Source of the DNA: Paracentrotus lividus
Taxonomy: Eukaryota; Echinodermata; Echinoidea; Camarodonta; Echinidae
Length of the DNA: 64,000 bases
Direction: 5' to 3'
Assembly: GCA_940671915.1 (NCBI GenBank)
Contig: CALNVZ010003433.1
Coordinates: 15,874,841-15,938,840, forward strand
Both the position numbers and the translations under genes were made by a program. The notes beneath the pieces are model-generated. The model was not told the origin of the DNA and searched no databases. It was given only the letters and a program-made list of their open reading frames with translations. Shown piece by piece: positions 49,205 to 59,957 of the stretch (position 1 is the first letter of the stretch; every line of letters begins with the position of its first letter).

Positions 49205-49989
49205 CGTTCATGTCTCTCACCTCTGCATATGAGTATCAAATGACTTGTTCGAAGGAATGTATTTCATTTCACATTCTGAAGACATAACAACAAAATCACA
49301 TTCGCTAGTTTCTGGCTCTGACAGCAATCTAATACCATTCAATTTCAGTCCCTTCAAGAGTGTTCAATTTCACGAGGCACATTCAAGATTCAAGATTCTC
49401 AAGATTACTTATGTTTCTTTCATGTTTTCAAAAGTTACAGAATAAATAATCAATTAACAACATCAGTATGTAACATAGAATATTTTGTTCAAAAGTAACA
49501 GAGAAAACAATTATAAAGAAAATTCAGTGAACAGCAAAAGCAAAAGCTTGTAAGATCTCTGAGTATTCGATCAAAGCTGGGCAAGCATAATCACAGACTG
49601 CAATACGTTTATAAGTATTTCACCTTTGCCGAAAAAATGTAAAAGTGAGCACTTTTTGTCTTCAGCATTTCATGTAAAAGTGGTTGCGGGGGGGGGGGGG
49701 GAGAGCAGGTCCGGTCCCTTAAAGTTAAAAATAAAAGTAAAATAATAATAAGAAAATCTTAAATAATCAAAAAAGCCATTTGCCATCCATACCCACCCCA
49801 TTTTTAAAATGCTTCATATAACAACATACCGTAACTATATAGTGAAATCAACTCCCCTCGAGGTAAAGTCTTGTATGCCTATGTAATATGTTTTTAGTTT
49901 TTAACGCCCGTCTTTCAGATGAAACGCGCCTACATTTTGCAACAATAAAAGAAAATCATAAAAACGGAAAACATTTAAATTAATAAAAA

Positions 49990-50214
49990 TGCTCAGAATT
50001 TTATTGTCCGAATTTGATATTCTTTTTGCCCTTCTCCGTGGGCTTGCAGCCGCCCGAGCAGTGCCAGACTGGAGGGTGCTCTATCCCCCTCTTTGTTGAA
50101 ACGCAAACAGGGAAGAACAACTACCATTTTTAACGTCTTGGTATGACGCAGCGCGGATCGAACCCACAACCTCCCGATTATGAGAGGCGGACGCTCTATC
50201 ACAGAGCCAACACA
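49990..50214 (-). mobile_element. tRNA-derived SINE
   Basis: On the minus strand the head reads TTGGCTCTGTGATAGAGCG (A-box-like, 50,192-50,210), then TCCGCCTCTCATAATCGG, then GGTTCGATCC (B box, 50,155-50,164). This order and spacing match a tRNA head with an RNA polymerase III internal promoter. A non-tRNA body follows and ends in an AT-rich tail near 49,990. There is no good acceptor stem, so it is a SINE and not a working tRNA gene. Confidence 0.72.
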
Positions 50215-51850
50215 ACAATATCTATATAAGTACAGCTAAACTAATTAAAATCAATTAGATCCAATAATTGTCATATTAATGTTTTGATTTTTCTACTTCG
50301 CAACATAAAAAAAAAAAAAAAAAAAAAAGAATTGCATAAACTATTGTCTAATTAAATTATCATGATGGCGCATGATAACCTTAAACGTTCGTCAAACATC
50401 TAACATCCCCTAAGTTAGGATAAATTTGGCATCGGGCTTTTTCCCTCTCTCTTTAAACATTTTCCCTTGTCTTCGTCCGTCTCATTTCTCTCCCTCCCTA
50501 AACGCCCATGTCATTCTCTTTTCACTTCCCCTATTTCCTTTTCTTTTAACTTTTCCCCTATCATTTTGTAAATTTATCTCCCCCGTTGTTTATTTCCGTT
50601 CGCCTTTTTCTCCCTCATCTTCCACCTTTTGCCCCTTTCATCCACACCGGCGGGAAATTACCCCATAGCTGCCCCCCCCCCGATACGCACCCCGCATCAT
50701 GGTTCTTTGTGTTTAATGCGTACGTACTAGTTACATCACATTGTATGCAGTAGCAAACCTATTTTTGAAAAAAAAAAAGAAAAAAAAAAAAAAATCGCCG
50801 CGGCACCGCCCCCCTTATAAACATGCCGTGCTCGAGTACAAATATCATTTGTTTGCATTTTACCAGCTCCTTGATCTTGCTAAATACAATTTTCATGGTC
50901 TTCGGAAGGACTCAAACTCGAATAACTCGTTTGAATAGGGTACGTAAATTAAACTTATTCGCATCTTTGAGTTATTTTTGTTTTGTTGTTGTTGTTGTTG
51001 CAAAAATTAATGTGCGATAGGCGTATAGATTTGGATATATAATTTGCGTCGTCTATTGACGATTAGAATAAACCAAATACAAAAACAACTCTTGGTACGA
51101 CTTGTCAAAATGCGACGTCTTGGAAAGACTTGTGTTGTCTGTACCCGATGCTTGGGACTCGAACGCTAGAACAGTGCAACCAGGATGATCTGATTGATGC
51201 AAATTAACATCGGCCTACAATGTGCAAAGTCGCGGCCAAATCTATATATTTGTTGTGGTGTTATGTAACATGTAGGCGCACATGCCGAATATATCTAATG
51301 TTGTAAATGGTAGACACGAGAGAAGAAGAATAGGTACCAGGCCGATGGCTGATATCGTTTAAAAATTCGACTCAAACATGGTAATGTTTTATATTTTACG
51401 ATATTGTCAAAAAATATACTGCATAAAAGTCGTCAAAGTCGTCAAGAATAAAAACCTCACATTTTTGCAAAAAGATGAAAAAGAAAAATTATTTAGCTCA
51501 CAAGCTCAGAAAAATTATCCTTTCACAGTACGTGTGACATTATCACAAATCCTGATTTCGCATCGCGTTCAAAAATTCGTTCACACCCAGGGTGGGAAAT
51601 AGGCCTAATGACTATATAGGTGCATTTTTCTTGAAGATCCACGCACTTGTTTTGTTTTGTTTTTGTTTTTGTTTAAAGTAGTGCATAGCGTTAAATATTG
51701 AAGTAATAGGTGGAAACTAAATAAAATAAAAATGTTTTTTTTTTCTTCTTGTGATTTCGTTGATTTTGTTTTACTCTGAAATAACACAATTTTTTTTATA
51801 TTGCTGCTGTTATCGTATTTGTTTGCTGTAGATTTGCTGTATGAACACAA
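50215..51850. other. Upstream region of the FEM1-like gene
   Basis: AT-rich with A-runs at 50,308 and 50,770 and a C/T-rich stretch at 50,440-50,700. A polypyrimidine tract ending TTTGCTGTAG at about 51,832 could be a 3' splice site, which would make the 5' UTR spliced while the coding part is a single exon. No TATA box can be chosen with confidence. Confidence 0.35.
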
Positions 51851-53698
51851 ATGGTGTCATCCTATACAGACCATCAATTAGTCAATTTAGCAACAAGAAT
51901 GTCAAAATATGACAATCCGGTGACTTTAGATGACATCAAAGAAGTCGCTGCCACTCCAGATTTTGATGTGGATGCTGCTAATGAAGATGGATGGTCACCA
52001 TTAATGATTGCATGCGTTAGACATAACTTGGAGTTTGTCAAGTTCTTTCTCGATCACGGGGCTGACCCCAATGGAAGATCTAACAAAGATGGTAACACAC
52101 CAATGCACTGTGCTACTATGGCCATCTATAGCAGTGAAAGTGCAGGCAAGCTCGACCGCATAAGTTATCGTCCTCCCTGTGACCTCCGACAGGTAGATGC
52201 ACCATCCCGTCGCATATTGAGGCTCCTCATTAGTCACGGTGCAACCATGACAAAGAACTCTAATGGACTAACGCCTCTTCTCTTTGCAGCCATACACAAC
52301 GACGAGGATAATGTTGAATTCTTTGTCCAGAGCGACATATCACATGACTTGCAGCTGTGTGATGCAGAAAAGGCACAAGCTTTTGAACTTCTTGGAGTAG
52401 GATGTTGTCTTCGTACTGGATATGACTATTATCTTTACCTTGATGAGAAGGATCCGTTTAATTATATGTGCAGGGCTCTTTCTTTTTCTGAGAAATGTGG
52501 CATTACATCATCTAGGAATCACCAAAAGTCACATCTTGCTGCTTCATTATCTCTTTTCTCAGCGGAGGAATGTAAAACTCGAGAGGACTGGGAAAGCATC
52601 AGGACCTGTACCTGGTCTAATCAGGTCCAATGTTTCTTAGTTGCAGAGAGAGTGCTTCCAGAAGAAATTAAGAACATTTACCTCATCCCAAGACTTCTCA
52701 TGCACGGGCGGATGAGCATGTTTGACATTGGCATGACTAGGGAGGCTCTGACACAAGGGTCTGAGATATTCAGACAAGCACTGCAATGGGAACTTCAATC
52801 AAAGCTTGAGGTTGGTACAGTTCTTGATGATATAGCGAGAAGCATCCCTGGTGCGGAAAGACCTTTAAATGATGATATAATGAAAGAGTGCTACGAGGTG
52901 CTGGATCTTTCTCTACAGGCATTGAATGAACACGAGTTCATGGAGTTAGAGTCATTCCGTGTTGGTCAATTTGCCTCTGCCTTGTTTAATCTTGCTCGCT
53001 ATAACTACCTCAAATCTAAAGTCATATTTGAGTCGATGCTCAAGTTTGGTGAGAGATTGGTAAGAGTGATCAGAAGAAAAAGCGGTGAAAATAGTACTTC
53101 AATGACTCTTTGCTTTCTGTTAGGCATCAATGAGATATTCAGGAAACCCTGCTTCAAAATCAGGGAAAACGAAGATTGTCTACAGCGGATGAGAGAGAAC
53201 CGTATGAAGCGCTTGATCTCAAGGATATTGCTGTATGAAGATGCAACTCAAATCTATAAGGATGGGAGCTCCATGCTGCATCTCTTACTGAATGATTTTC
53301 GATTTCTCAAAAAGCAGTTCATTCGAGATACAGCCGTGATCCTCATTCGCCATGGATGCGATATAGAAGCTCGGAATGCCGAGGGCATGACAGTAAGAGA
53401 GATGATGTATAGGCCTAACGAGAGCCGCTTCGACCCAAATGCACCAGAAAATGAGGAGCTGATGGCCCTGGTATTCCCACCGACATCAGTATTGCCCCTT
53501 CAGGAAATAGCAGCACGAACAATCCTTCGACATAATATTCCTCATAAAGGCATAGTGCCTCAACATCTTTCTGAAATAATCACAGGAGATCTTGAGCCAG
53601 ATTCGGAACTATTTCCTGAACATTACCCGACTGACAGTGACAGTTCTTTTACGACTTATGCCACTTATTGTAGCTCTGATATTTGGGACTCTGAATGA
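51851..53698 (+). CDS. FEM1-like ankyrin-repeat protein, 615 aa, intronless
   Basis: A single uninterrupted frame. N-terminal ankyrin repeats: NEDGWSPLMIACVRH..VKFFLDHGADPN (about 44-74), NKDGNTPMHCAT..RRILRLLISHGA (78-131, with an inserted loop), and NGLTPLLFAAIHND (138-151). KAQAFELLG (174-182) and the block AERVLPEEIKNIYLIPRLL..FRQALQWELQ (265-316) match the FEM1 central region, where family members read ERVLGPSHPDTSYYIR. Two C-terminal ankyrin repeats cover 470-520. LPLQEIAARTILRHNIP (548-564) matches the family's BC/VHL-box segment. Known FEM1 proteins are CUL2-elongin ubiquitin-ligase receptors for C-degrons. Length is near the family norm of 615-670. The N-terminal degron-binding repeats are shorter and more divergent than in FEM1A/B/C. 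The ATG has an acceptable context (ACAAATGG). The lack of introns suggests a retrocopy or lineage-specific expansion. A LINE begins about 160 bp after the stop. Confidence 0.88.
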   Translation: MVSSYTDHQLVNLATRMSKYDNPVTLDDIKEVAATPDFDVDAANEDGWSPLMIACVRHNLEFVKFFLDHGADPNGRSNKDGNTPMHCATMAIYSSESAGKLDRISYRPPCDLRQVDAPSRRILRLLISHGATMTKNSNGLTPLLFAAIHNDEDNVEFFVQSDISHDLQLCDAEKAQAFELLGVGCCLRTGYDYYLYLDEKDPFNYMCRALSFSEKCGITSSRNHQKSHLAASLSLFSAEECKTREDWESIRTCTWSNQVQCFLVAERVLPEEIKNIYLIPRLLMHGRMSMFDIGMTREALTQGSEIFRQALQWELQSKLEVGTVLDDIARSIPGAERPLNDDIMKECYEVLDLSLQALNEHEFMELESFRVGQFASALFNLARYNYLKSKVIFESMLKFGERLVRVIRRKSGENSTSMTLCFLLGINEIFRKPCFKIRENEDCLQRMRENRMKRLISRILLYEDATQIYKDGSSMLHLLLNDFRFLKKQFIRDTAVILIRHGCDIEARNAEGMTVREMMYRPNESRFDPNAPENEELMALVFPPTSVLPLQEIAARTILRHNIPHKGIVPQHLSEIITGDLEPDSELFPEHYPTDSDSSFTTYATYCSSDIWDSE

Positions 53699-53859
53699 TG
53701 TTCATGATGATAACTCTGCCTCTTCTTCTTCTCGAGTCCTTTCTCCTATTCTTCTGTTTGATTCGTAATTATACCTGATTACATTTTAAAGGTCACAGTA
53801 TGCATTGTATATTATATTGATTCGTAGGGGAATCCGAATTAGACTCTACCCATTAAGTA
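53699..53859 (+). other. FEM1-like 3' flank
   Basis: A short AT-rich stretch before the LINE. It begins with an Asp/Ser-coding run in the +1 frame (NDVHDDNSASSSS), and ATTAAA at about 53,858 could be a weak polyadenylation signal. Confidence 0.4.
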
Positions 53860-55667
53860 TTAAACGCAGGCGATCCCATTGGGCGAAAGAGAAGTAAGAT
53901 CAGCTTGGGAGCAGGGGAAGGGGAGAAGAGGGCATTGTAGAAGGTGACTCATGGTCTCCTCCGCTCCGCATTCGCATACTGGCCTTCCTTCAGTGTCGAT
54001 GCCCCACTTAGCCATTAATACCTTGCAACGGCCGACTCCAGCGCGCAGGCGGTTCAAACAGAGCCAGAACGGCCAGGGTTCGTGGGATCCTGATGGGAGG
54101 GACTCCTTGGGGCCCATGATGACATTGTGAGGCGCAGACTCAAGATGGGTTGACTAAAGGTCTAACCTACAGTTGTGGGGGCTCTGGTTGAGGGGCACGG
54201 TAGAGTGAAGAAAACTGTGCCTGGATCTCAAACGCTTTGTCGTTGGCAGGGCATTGAAGAAAGGGTGGAGTGGATCACTTTCTTGTTTAAGCTTCTCCTT
54301 TTGAGAGAGTGCAGACCTCCTGATGTGAGGAGGGGCGATGCCACTGAGGATGTAGAGATCGTCTACTTTGGTCGGTTTAAGGCAGCCTGTTATGGCCCTA
54401 CACGCGCTGTTGAGTGATGGGTCTATCTTTGAAGCATGTGCTGACCTGCCCCATACAGGACCTGCATATTCGGCAGCTGAGTAGCAGAGGGCAAGGGCTG
54501 TTGTGCGGATGGTGCTTGCATCAGTGCCCCATTTCGAGTTAGCTAGCTTCTTCAGGATGCTGTTCCTGGCACTGACCTTCTTCTTTTTTTTTCAGGATGT
54601 GATTCTTGTAGGTGAGGGAGCGATCTAGAGTGACTCCAAGGTAGACTGGATTGGAAGTGTGCTCTATTTCCTTACCATACCACTTGACCTTTAGTTGACG
54701 GTTGGCCTCTCTATATTTAAGATGGAAGGCGCTGATCTGCGTCTTGGAGGGATTCGCACGAAGGTGGTTGGATCCGCAGTATGGGACGAGACCATCCAGA
54801 GCTGCAGATGGGAGTGTCGCTTCAATTTCCTCGAATGAGTCACACTGCGAGGCGATACAGAGGTCATCTGCGTATATGAAGCTCCTAGTTTCTGGATGGA
54901 CTGGTTGGTCATTGGTGTAGATGTTGAAATGGAGAGGGGCAAGGACACTCCCTTGGGGTAGGCCATTCTTCTGGGTGCGCCATCTACTGTGGCTCCCATT
55001 GAGATCTACGAAGAAGCGCCTGTTGGATAGCATTGATTGGATGAGCTCTGTGAACTTCAGGTCTTTGGTCAGATCAAAGAGCTTCTTGGCTAGAATCCGA
55101 TGATTGACAGTGTCTTAAGCTGCTGATAGGTATACAAAAGCAGCTCCTGTGATCAGGCCCTTCTCAAAACCATCTTCAATATGCTGAGTAAGGTTGAGTA
55201 GTTTCCCAGTACAGGACTTTCCAGGTCTGAAACCGGCCTGTTCAGGGATGAGATGGTCATCCACAAAGGTGGCAATCCGATTCAGCAGGAGGCGCTCCAA
55301 ACAGCTTGTAGGTGTGACATAGCAGGGAGATAGGTCTGTAGCTCTTTGGACCGCTGGGTCTTTGCCTAGCTTTAGTAAGGCGATGACCTTGGATTTTCTC
55401 CAGATCTTGGGTATCTTGTTGTGTCGAGGCAGGTGTTGAGCATGTTTAGGAGCCACTTGAGTGCTACAGGCCAAGGTGTTTTATCTGCTCACAGAGAAGA
55501 TCATCGGCCCAGCTGCCTTGTTGTTCTTCATGGCTTTGATAGCACTACATAGCTCTAACAAGCTAAAGGGGTCGGTAAAACCATGGCGCTCTTGGGTACA
55601 GGAGGCTGCTGATAGTCATAGTTCTGGTGATATCCATGATATCGACAAAGGACTTGAAGTTGTTTGA
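53860..55667 (-). pseudogene. Jockey-like LINE remnant (reverse transcriptase)
   Basis: Minus-strand pieces in order: AIKAMKNNKAAG (RT start, about 55,540), WRKSKVIALLKLGKDPAV and LIPEQAGFRPGKSCTG (55,115-55,474), GLPQGSVLAPLHFNIYTND and FIYADDLCIA (54,539-55,033), and a C-terminal FWLCLNRLRAGVGRC plus CECG..MSHLLQCPLL zinc-knuckle-like end (53,860-54,117). The motif A region reads VYLSAA*DTVNHR. The usual catalytic Asp (VDLS) is Tyr and the next aromatic is a stop codon. With further frameshifts the element is dead. It is 5'-truncated at about 55,667, where it meets the next LINE. The YADD motif itself is intact. Confidence 0.85.
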
Positions 55668-57112
55668 TTCTCCATGACTATTCGGCGGCCTTCGATACGA
55701 TTGAACATACGAAGATGATTCAACGTTTTCGAGATAGATATGGACTCTATGGAGTTGCTTTAGAGTGGCTTGCCTCCTACCTGAAGGACCGAACTCAGCT
55801 CATTTCCATCAACGGTGTCCTGTCGAAATAAGTCCCCTCACAGTGCCTCAAGGATCTGTAATGGGCCTCTCGACTTCATCCTCTACACTGGTGCCCTTGG
55901 TGAAGTCATAGCTTCCCATCGTGGTGTACGTCATATACGCAGACGATACTCAACTGTATGTCATTCTTGAGCAGAGCGAAATATCCAGTGGGGTGACGAT
56001 ACTTGAGCAATGTCTTTCAGATGTAAAAGCCTGGGCTGGAAGCAGTAACCTTAAGCTTAATGGTGCCAAGACTGAATTCAGGCGCGGATCCAAGAAAATC
56101 GAATTGAATGCATTTCGGGGCCCAATTGTCTGGGAACAAAAGCGGCTCTATTATGTTTACGCGTGGGCCCGGTAAATTCATTGTGTGACTCCGGTCTGCG
56201 TCCGTACTTGGAATTGTTACATATGACTTCAGCATTTTGCAAACCCAGGGAACTACCAGATTTCAATGTTGATGGCACAACAATCGCTCCATCAGAATCT
56301 GCAAGGACTCGGAGTCATGGTGGACAACAATCTTAACATGAAGCATCATATCCGGAATTTATGCAAAGCTGCTCCATTTGCTTTCCACAAGATCGGTAAA
56401 CTTCGAAAGTACATCGACCAAAGTTCCACTGAGCGCCTCGTGAATGCTTTTGTAATATCTCAACTAGATTACTGTAATAGTTTATTGATTAATCTACCCA
56501 CCACCAACTCTCCAAGCTGCAACGGATTCAGAACACAGCTGCTCGACTCATCACACGTACAAGAAAACATGAACATGTAACACCAATTATCCGCTCTTTG
56601 CACTGGCTTCACATCCCCAACGTATTCAATTCAAAGCACTTCTTCTGACCAACAAGGCCCGTGCTGGACTCGCACCATCTTACATTTCCGATCTCATCAC
56701 TACCAAAGCACAGACTTCATCTATATGAATCTCCGTTCTTCATCCTCTTCTCACCTTCAGCTTGCACCCGGTCCCCGCAATCATACCCACTATGGTTATC
56801 GAACTTTCTCTGTCTGTGCCCAAAACTCTGGAACAATATCCCCATTGTAATTCGTAATGCCCCTACTGTAGAAACATTCAAAAAGCACCTAAAAACATAC
56901 CTGTTAATTCTTAGTTAAGATGTTACCATAATTGTAATTAAGTTATTTTTCTGATAATCACAAAGTAAGCCAATTTATTTTGTCATATAATTGATGTTTC
57001 TTGTTTATATCTTATGTTAATTATGTAATATATCTTATGTTTACTTTGTACAGCGCTTTGAAACAATATGTATAAAGCGCTATATAAATGTTATTATTAT
57101 CATTTTATCATT
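55668..57112 (+). pseudogene. CR1/L2-like LINE remnant (reverse transcriptase to 3' end)
   Basis: Begins inside reverse transcriptase at motif A (DYSAAFDTIEHTKMIQRF), then LEWLASYLKDRTQLISING. Stops interrupt before IYADDTQLYVILEQ (motif C, about 55,931). It continues with LGVMVDNNLNMKHHIRN, FVISQLDYCNSLL and, after frameshifts, SVCAPKLWNNIPIVIRN with a final LKTYLL. The 3' end GCGCTATATAAATGTTATTA lies at about 57,078-57,098, as in CR1/L2 elements. It is closely related to the LINE at 19,895-22,930 in its tail but not the same copy. Confidence 0.85.
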
Positions 57113-57149
57113 ATTGATAGCTCTGTTGGTAGTTCATGATAGTAGCTCT

Positions 57150-57218
57150 AATGATGATCATGATAGCTCTGTTAATGATCCAGATAGTGGCTATGTTGAT
57201 AGTATCTCAGATCAATGA
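57150..57218 (+). other. Short Asp/Ser-rich open stretch after the LINE
   Basis: Reads NDDHDSSVNDPDSGYVDSIS, then DQ and TGA. Composition resembles the acidic Ser-rich tail of the FEM1-like protein (PTDSDSSF..SSDIWDSE) and the +1 frame just after its stop. It may be a displaced piece of that gene's 3' end, or chance low complexity. Confidence 0.3.
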
Positions 57219-57270
57219 TTTTTGAGATTCAGAATTAATTCGCGACCACTGCGGATGAGCGGTTACAGCT

Positions 57271-57725
57271 CGATTGTTCTGAAGATTCGTTCGTCCAAGA
57301 ATGAAATAGGATTCGTTGTTCCGAAGATTCGTTTGTCGGAACGCTCAAATTTCAATAACTAAATGTTCATTAATGTTTTATTTCGTTGTGCGAACATTTG
57401 ATGCAACAGTCCAAAGGTTCGTTGTTCCGAAGAGGAAGATAGTGTTTATTGATCTGAATAAAATAGGTTTCGTTATTCCAAAGATTTGTTGTGTCCGGAG
57501 GTATCTTGATGGGAAAATGAAATACTAGAAAGTTTCGTGTAAGTCCAAAAGGGGAAAATTGTTAGTTGAAGTTCGTTAATCCAAAGGTTTGATGGTCCGA
57601 AAATGAAAGAGGGTTCGAAAGACCGAAAATGTCACATTGTTCCTTATAAGACTAAGCGAGCCCTATTTCATTTTTGTCCCAGCAAACATTCGGACAAACG
57701 AACCTTCGGAATAACTAACGATTCC
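57271..57725. repeat. Degenerate repeat of TTCGTT(N)TTCCGAAGATTCGTT units
   Basis: At least six imperfect copies of a TCCGAAGNTTCGTT-like word. The outer ends are inverted relative to each other: GAAGATTCGTTCGTCC at the left, GGACAAACGAACCTTC at the right, each next to a GAAATAGG/CCTATTTC motif. Probably an old MITE with internal repeats. Confidence 0.55.
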
Positions 57726-59646
57726 ATTTTGGAGTACGTATGCGCAGGTCAAAGATCATGAGGTCAACTCTTGAAATTTCAAATACTGTCTTCGTTATTG
57801 CAATATCTATTAGACAGATTTACGTATAAGTTGTCGCCCATCTTTTTTTTTTGTGAAGACTCGTTTGATAAAAGAAAGGCATGCTGTAAATCAAGCAATG
57901 CTTGTATTTTGCACGCTCCTAATTAAATAATACAATGTACATAATTTAGTTAACTCCTGACTTGAATAAATAGAATTTTGGAGATAAAGTCATGATTATA
58001 ACGATATCTTAAGAACTTGAGATATGTACTTCAAACTATGTAGGACATTGATCTGATTATTTCAGATTATTGGTCTAAAGGGCCAAGGAATACCCGTACT
58101 TGCCATAAGTATTTCAACATAACTAAAATTCGTGCATTTTAAAAATTTACCAGTCTTTGATAATTATGTTCATTATGTTTCATTCATGGCCTGAGCATTG
58201 TCAACTATTATTGTATATTTCAAAAGAGACGACGTGTCCCTATTTTCATTCCTGAGAGCAATAGATGGCCAAACCCATTCATTTCGGAAACAAAGGGGGT
58301 GTCAAAGGACCCCCCCCTCCAAAATAAAAAATAAAAAAAATAAAAGAAAGTAAAATAAAATAAAAATAAATAAAAAAATGGGGGGTTGGGGACTATCAAT
58401 GAATAGAATCATAAAACATGTCTCATAATTATTTCTCCGAAAAGTGTTTACAGGTTTAATAAAAAAACATCAGAATTGTGTATTCTCCATGACAATATCG
58501 CATTCCATTTATTGTTTTTATATGAATGCTTCTGAATATAACACTCGCTTTTTGAATTATGTACAGTTATGTGAAGACTATCCATTAATTATGCTTATAC
58601 TCATTATCAGGTTTGTGATGTTCGGAGTTCTTACTAGTATTAGGTCAATTCTTTCATCTTGTTCATGGTCATGATATTGTAAGATAGTATGTTACCAAGT
58701 TTTATCTCATTAAATTTCAACAAATAATACTACTTTTACTACATGTAATATTATTACATTGCTTATTTTCCTGTTGTGTAAAAGAAAAAATCACTGAATA
58801 CTGTTTACATTATTTAAATGTAATCATCCGTAATATATTGTATAATATATGACTTCATTCACGTGTGATACTCAGTATCTTCATTTCACATATTTTTGTT
58901 ATCGTCTCTAGTTCATATAATCTCTGTTAAAGGTAGGTTATATATGCTCTTGTATTAATTGGTGTGTATAGATTTGTGTTGAATAAATAAAAGCAACTTG
59001 ATTGAAGTGCAACCATGTATTGTAAATATAGATTTACTGTACTCTGACTCTTTTATTTGTCCTCCTTTCATCCAAAGTTCAGTCCTAATGATAGCATAAT
59101 TTAGTAGAAGGGTAAAGTCGTCAAATTAACTGGCAGGATTTAGGCTATATGCCCCAATCACATGTACTGTAAATGTACATGACGCATGACCAACTCGCAG
59201 TAAAGATATGAAACTGAATAATGAAATGATGTGGTTAAACCAGATATATGATTTGTATAACGTTCACTCATTTGATGCATTAGGCATGGCATAAATTCAT
59301 CTATACGTAATTAATATTACGATAGCCCCATCATTTTAAATTAATTCAGTTAACTATCCTTCTTTTTTTTTCCTCTTTTTTTAAACTATAGTGGGCATTC
59401 TTTATTAAAATAAACCCCATACACATATTTTTTTATATAATGTTTTCAACATGTTCCTTATTTCTTATTATTTTCTTTCTTTTGTATTTTCCATCATCAT
59501 TTTTATTTATGAAACATAAATAAACATCATTTTCAGATCTGTATTGTGTAAACTGCATGTATTTATACCGATGTTAATGTATTCATTATTATAACTGATA
59601 ACAGAACACATATTATTTTTTTTGTAACGCCATCAGCCTATGCCCA
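57726..59646. other. No gene recognised
   Basis: AT-rich unique sequence. An A/T-rich low-complexity tract lies at about 58,310-58,380. AATAAATAAA at about 58,983 could be a polyadenylation signal, but no coding exon can be assigned to it. Confidence 0.5.
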
Positions 59647-59949
59647 CACTGTAAAAAATATATGTATTTTTACTGCAGTCAGCAGAGTCGCCATAAAAAG
59701 ATGTAATTTAACAAACAGTTTTGTTGTAAATTTATCCTGCAAATAATTACGTGAGAAATACAAAATATACATCAGGAGTAACACCTTTGTTCCGTTTTAA
59801 CCTATCATGGCTATAGAACTCTAATATTTTTTTTCCTTCTCTTTCATTAATTCTTAGAGGAGAAATTTACAACAAAACTGTATTTTAAATTACATTTTTG
59901 TATGGTGACTCTGCTGACATCACTTTGCTGTATTTTTTTTTATACAGTG
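59647..59949. mobile_element. MITE with CACTGTA ends and about 90-bp inverted arms
   Basis: Both ends carry CACTGTA(A/T)AAAA, then GTCAGCAGAGTC(G/A)CCATA and CAGTTTTGTTGTAAATTT in inverted order. About 300 bp, non-coding. Confidence 0.75.
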
Positions 59950-59957
59950 CAGATCTA

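Larger units (their letters stand above)
47871..49989. other. Intergenic, microsatellite-rich
   Basis: Contains a GA-rich tract at about 48,135-48,345, an AAAT microsatellite near 48,765, the CT array at 49,149-49,204 and a G-run near 49,687. Open frames here are short and compositionally simple, and none resembles a gene. Confidence 0.6.

Noticed and set aside
50155..50210. Functional tRNA gene on the minus strand
   Set aside because: A and B boxes are present, but no paired acceptor stem is visible and a SINE-like body and tail follow.
54692..54999. Second long minus-strand frame over the RT region
   Set aside because: It overlaps the recognised RT frame (YADD, GLPQGS) in a different phase and has no domain similarity.
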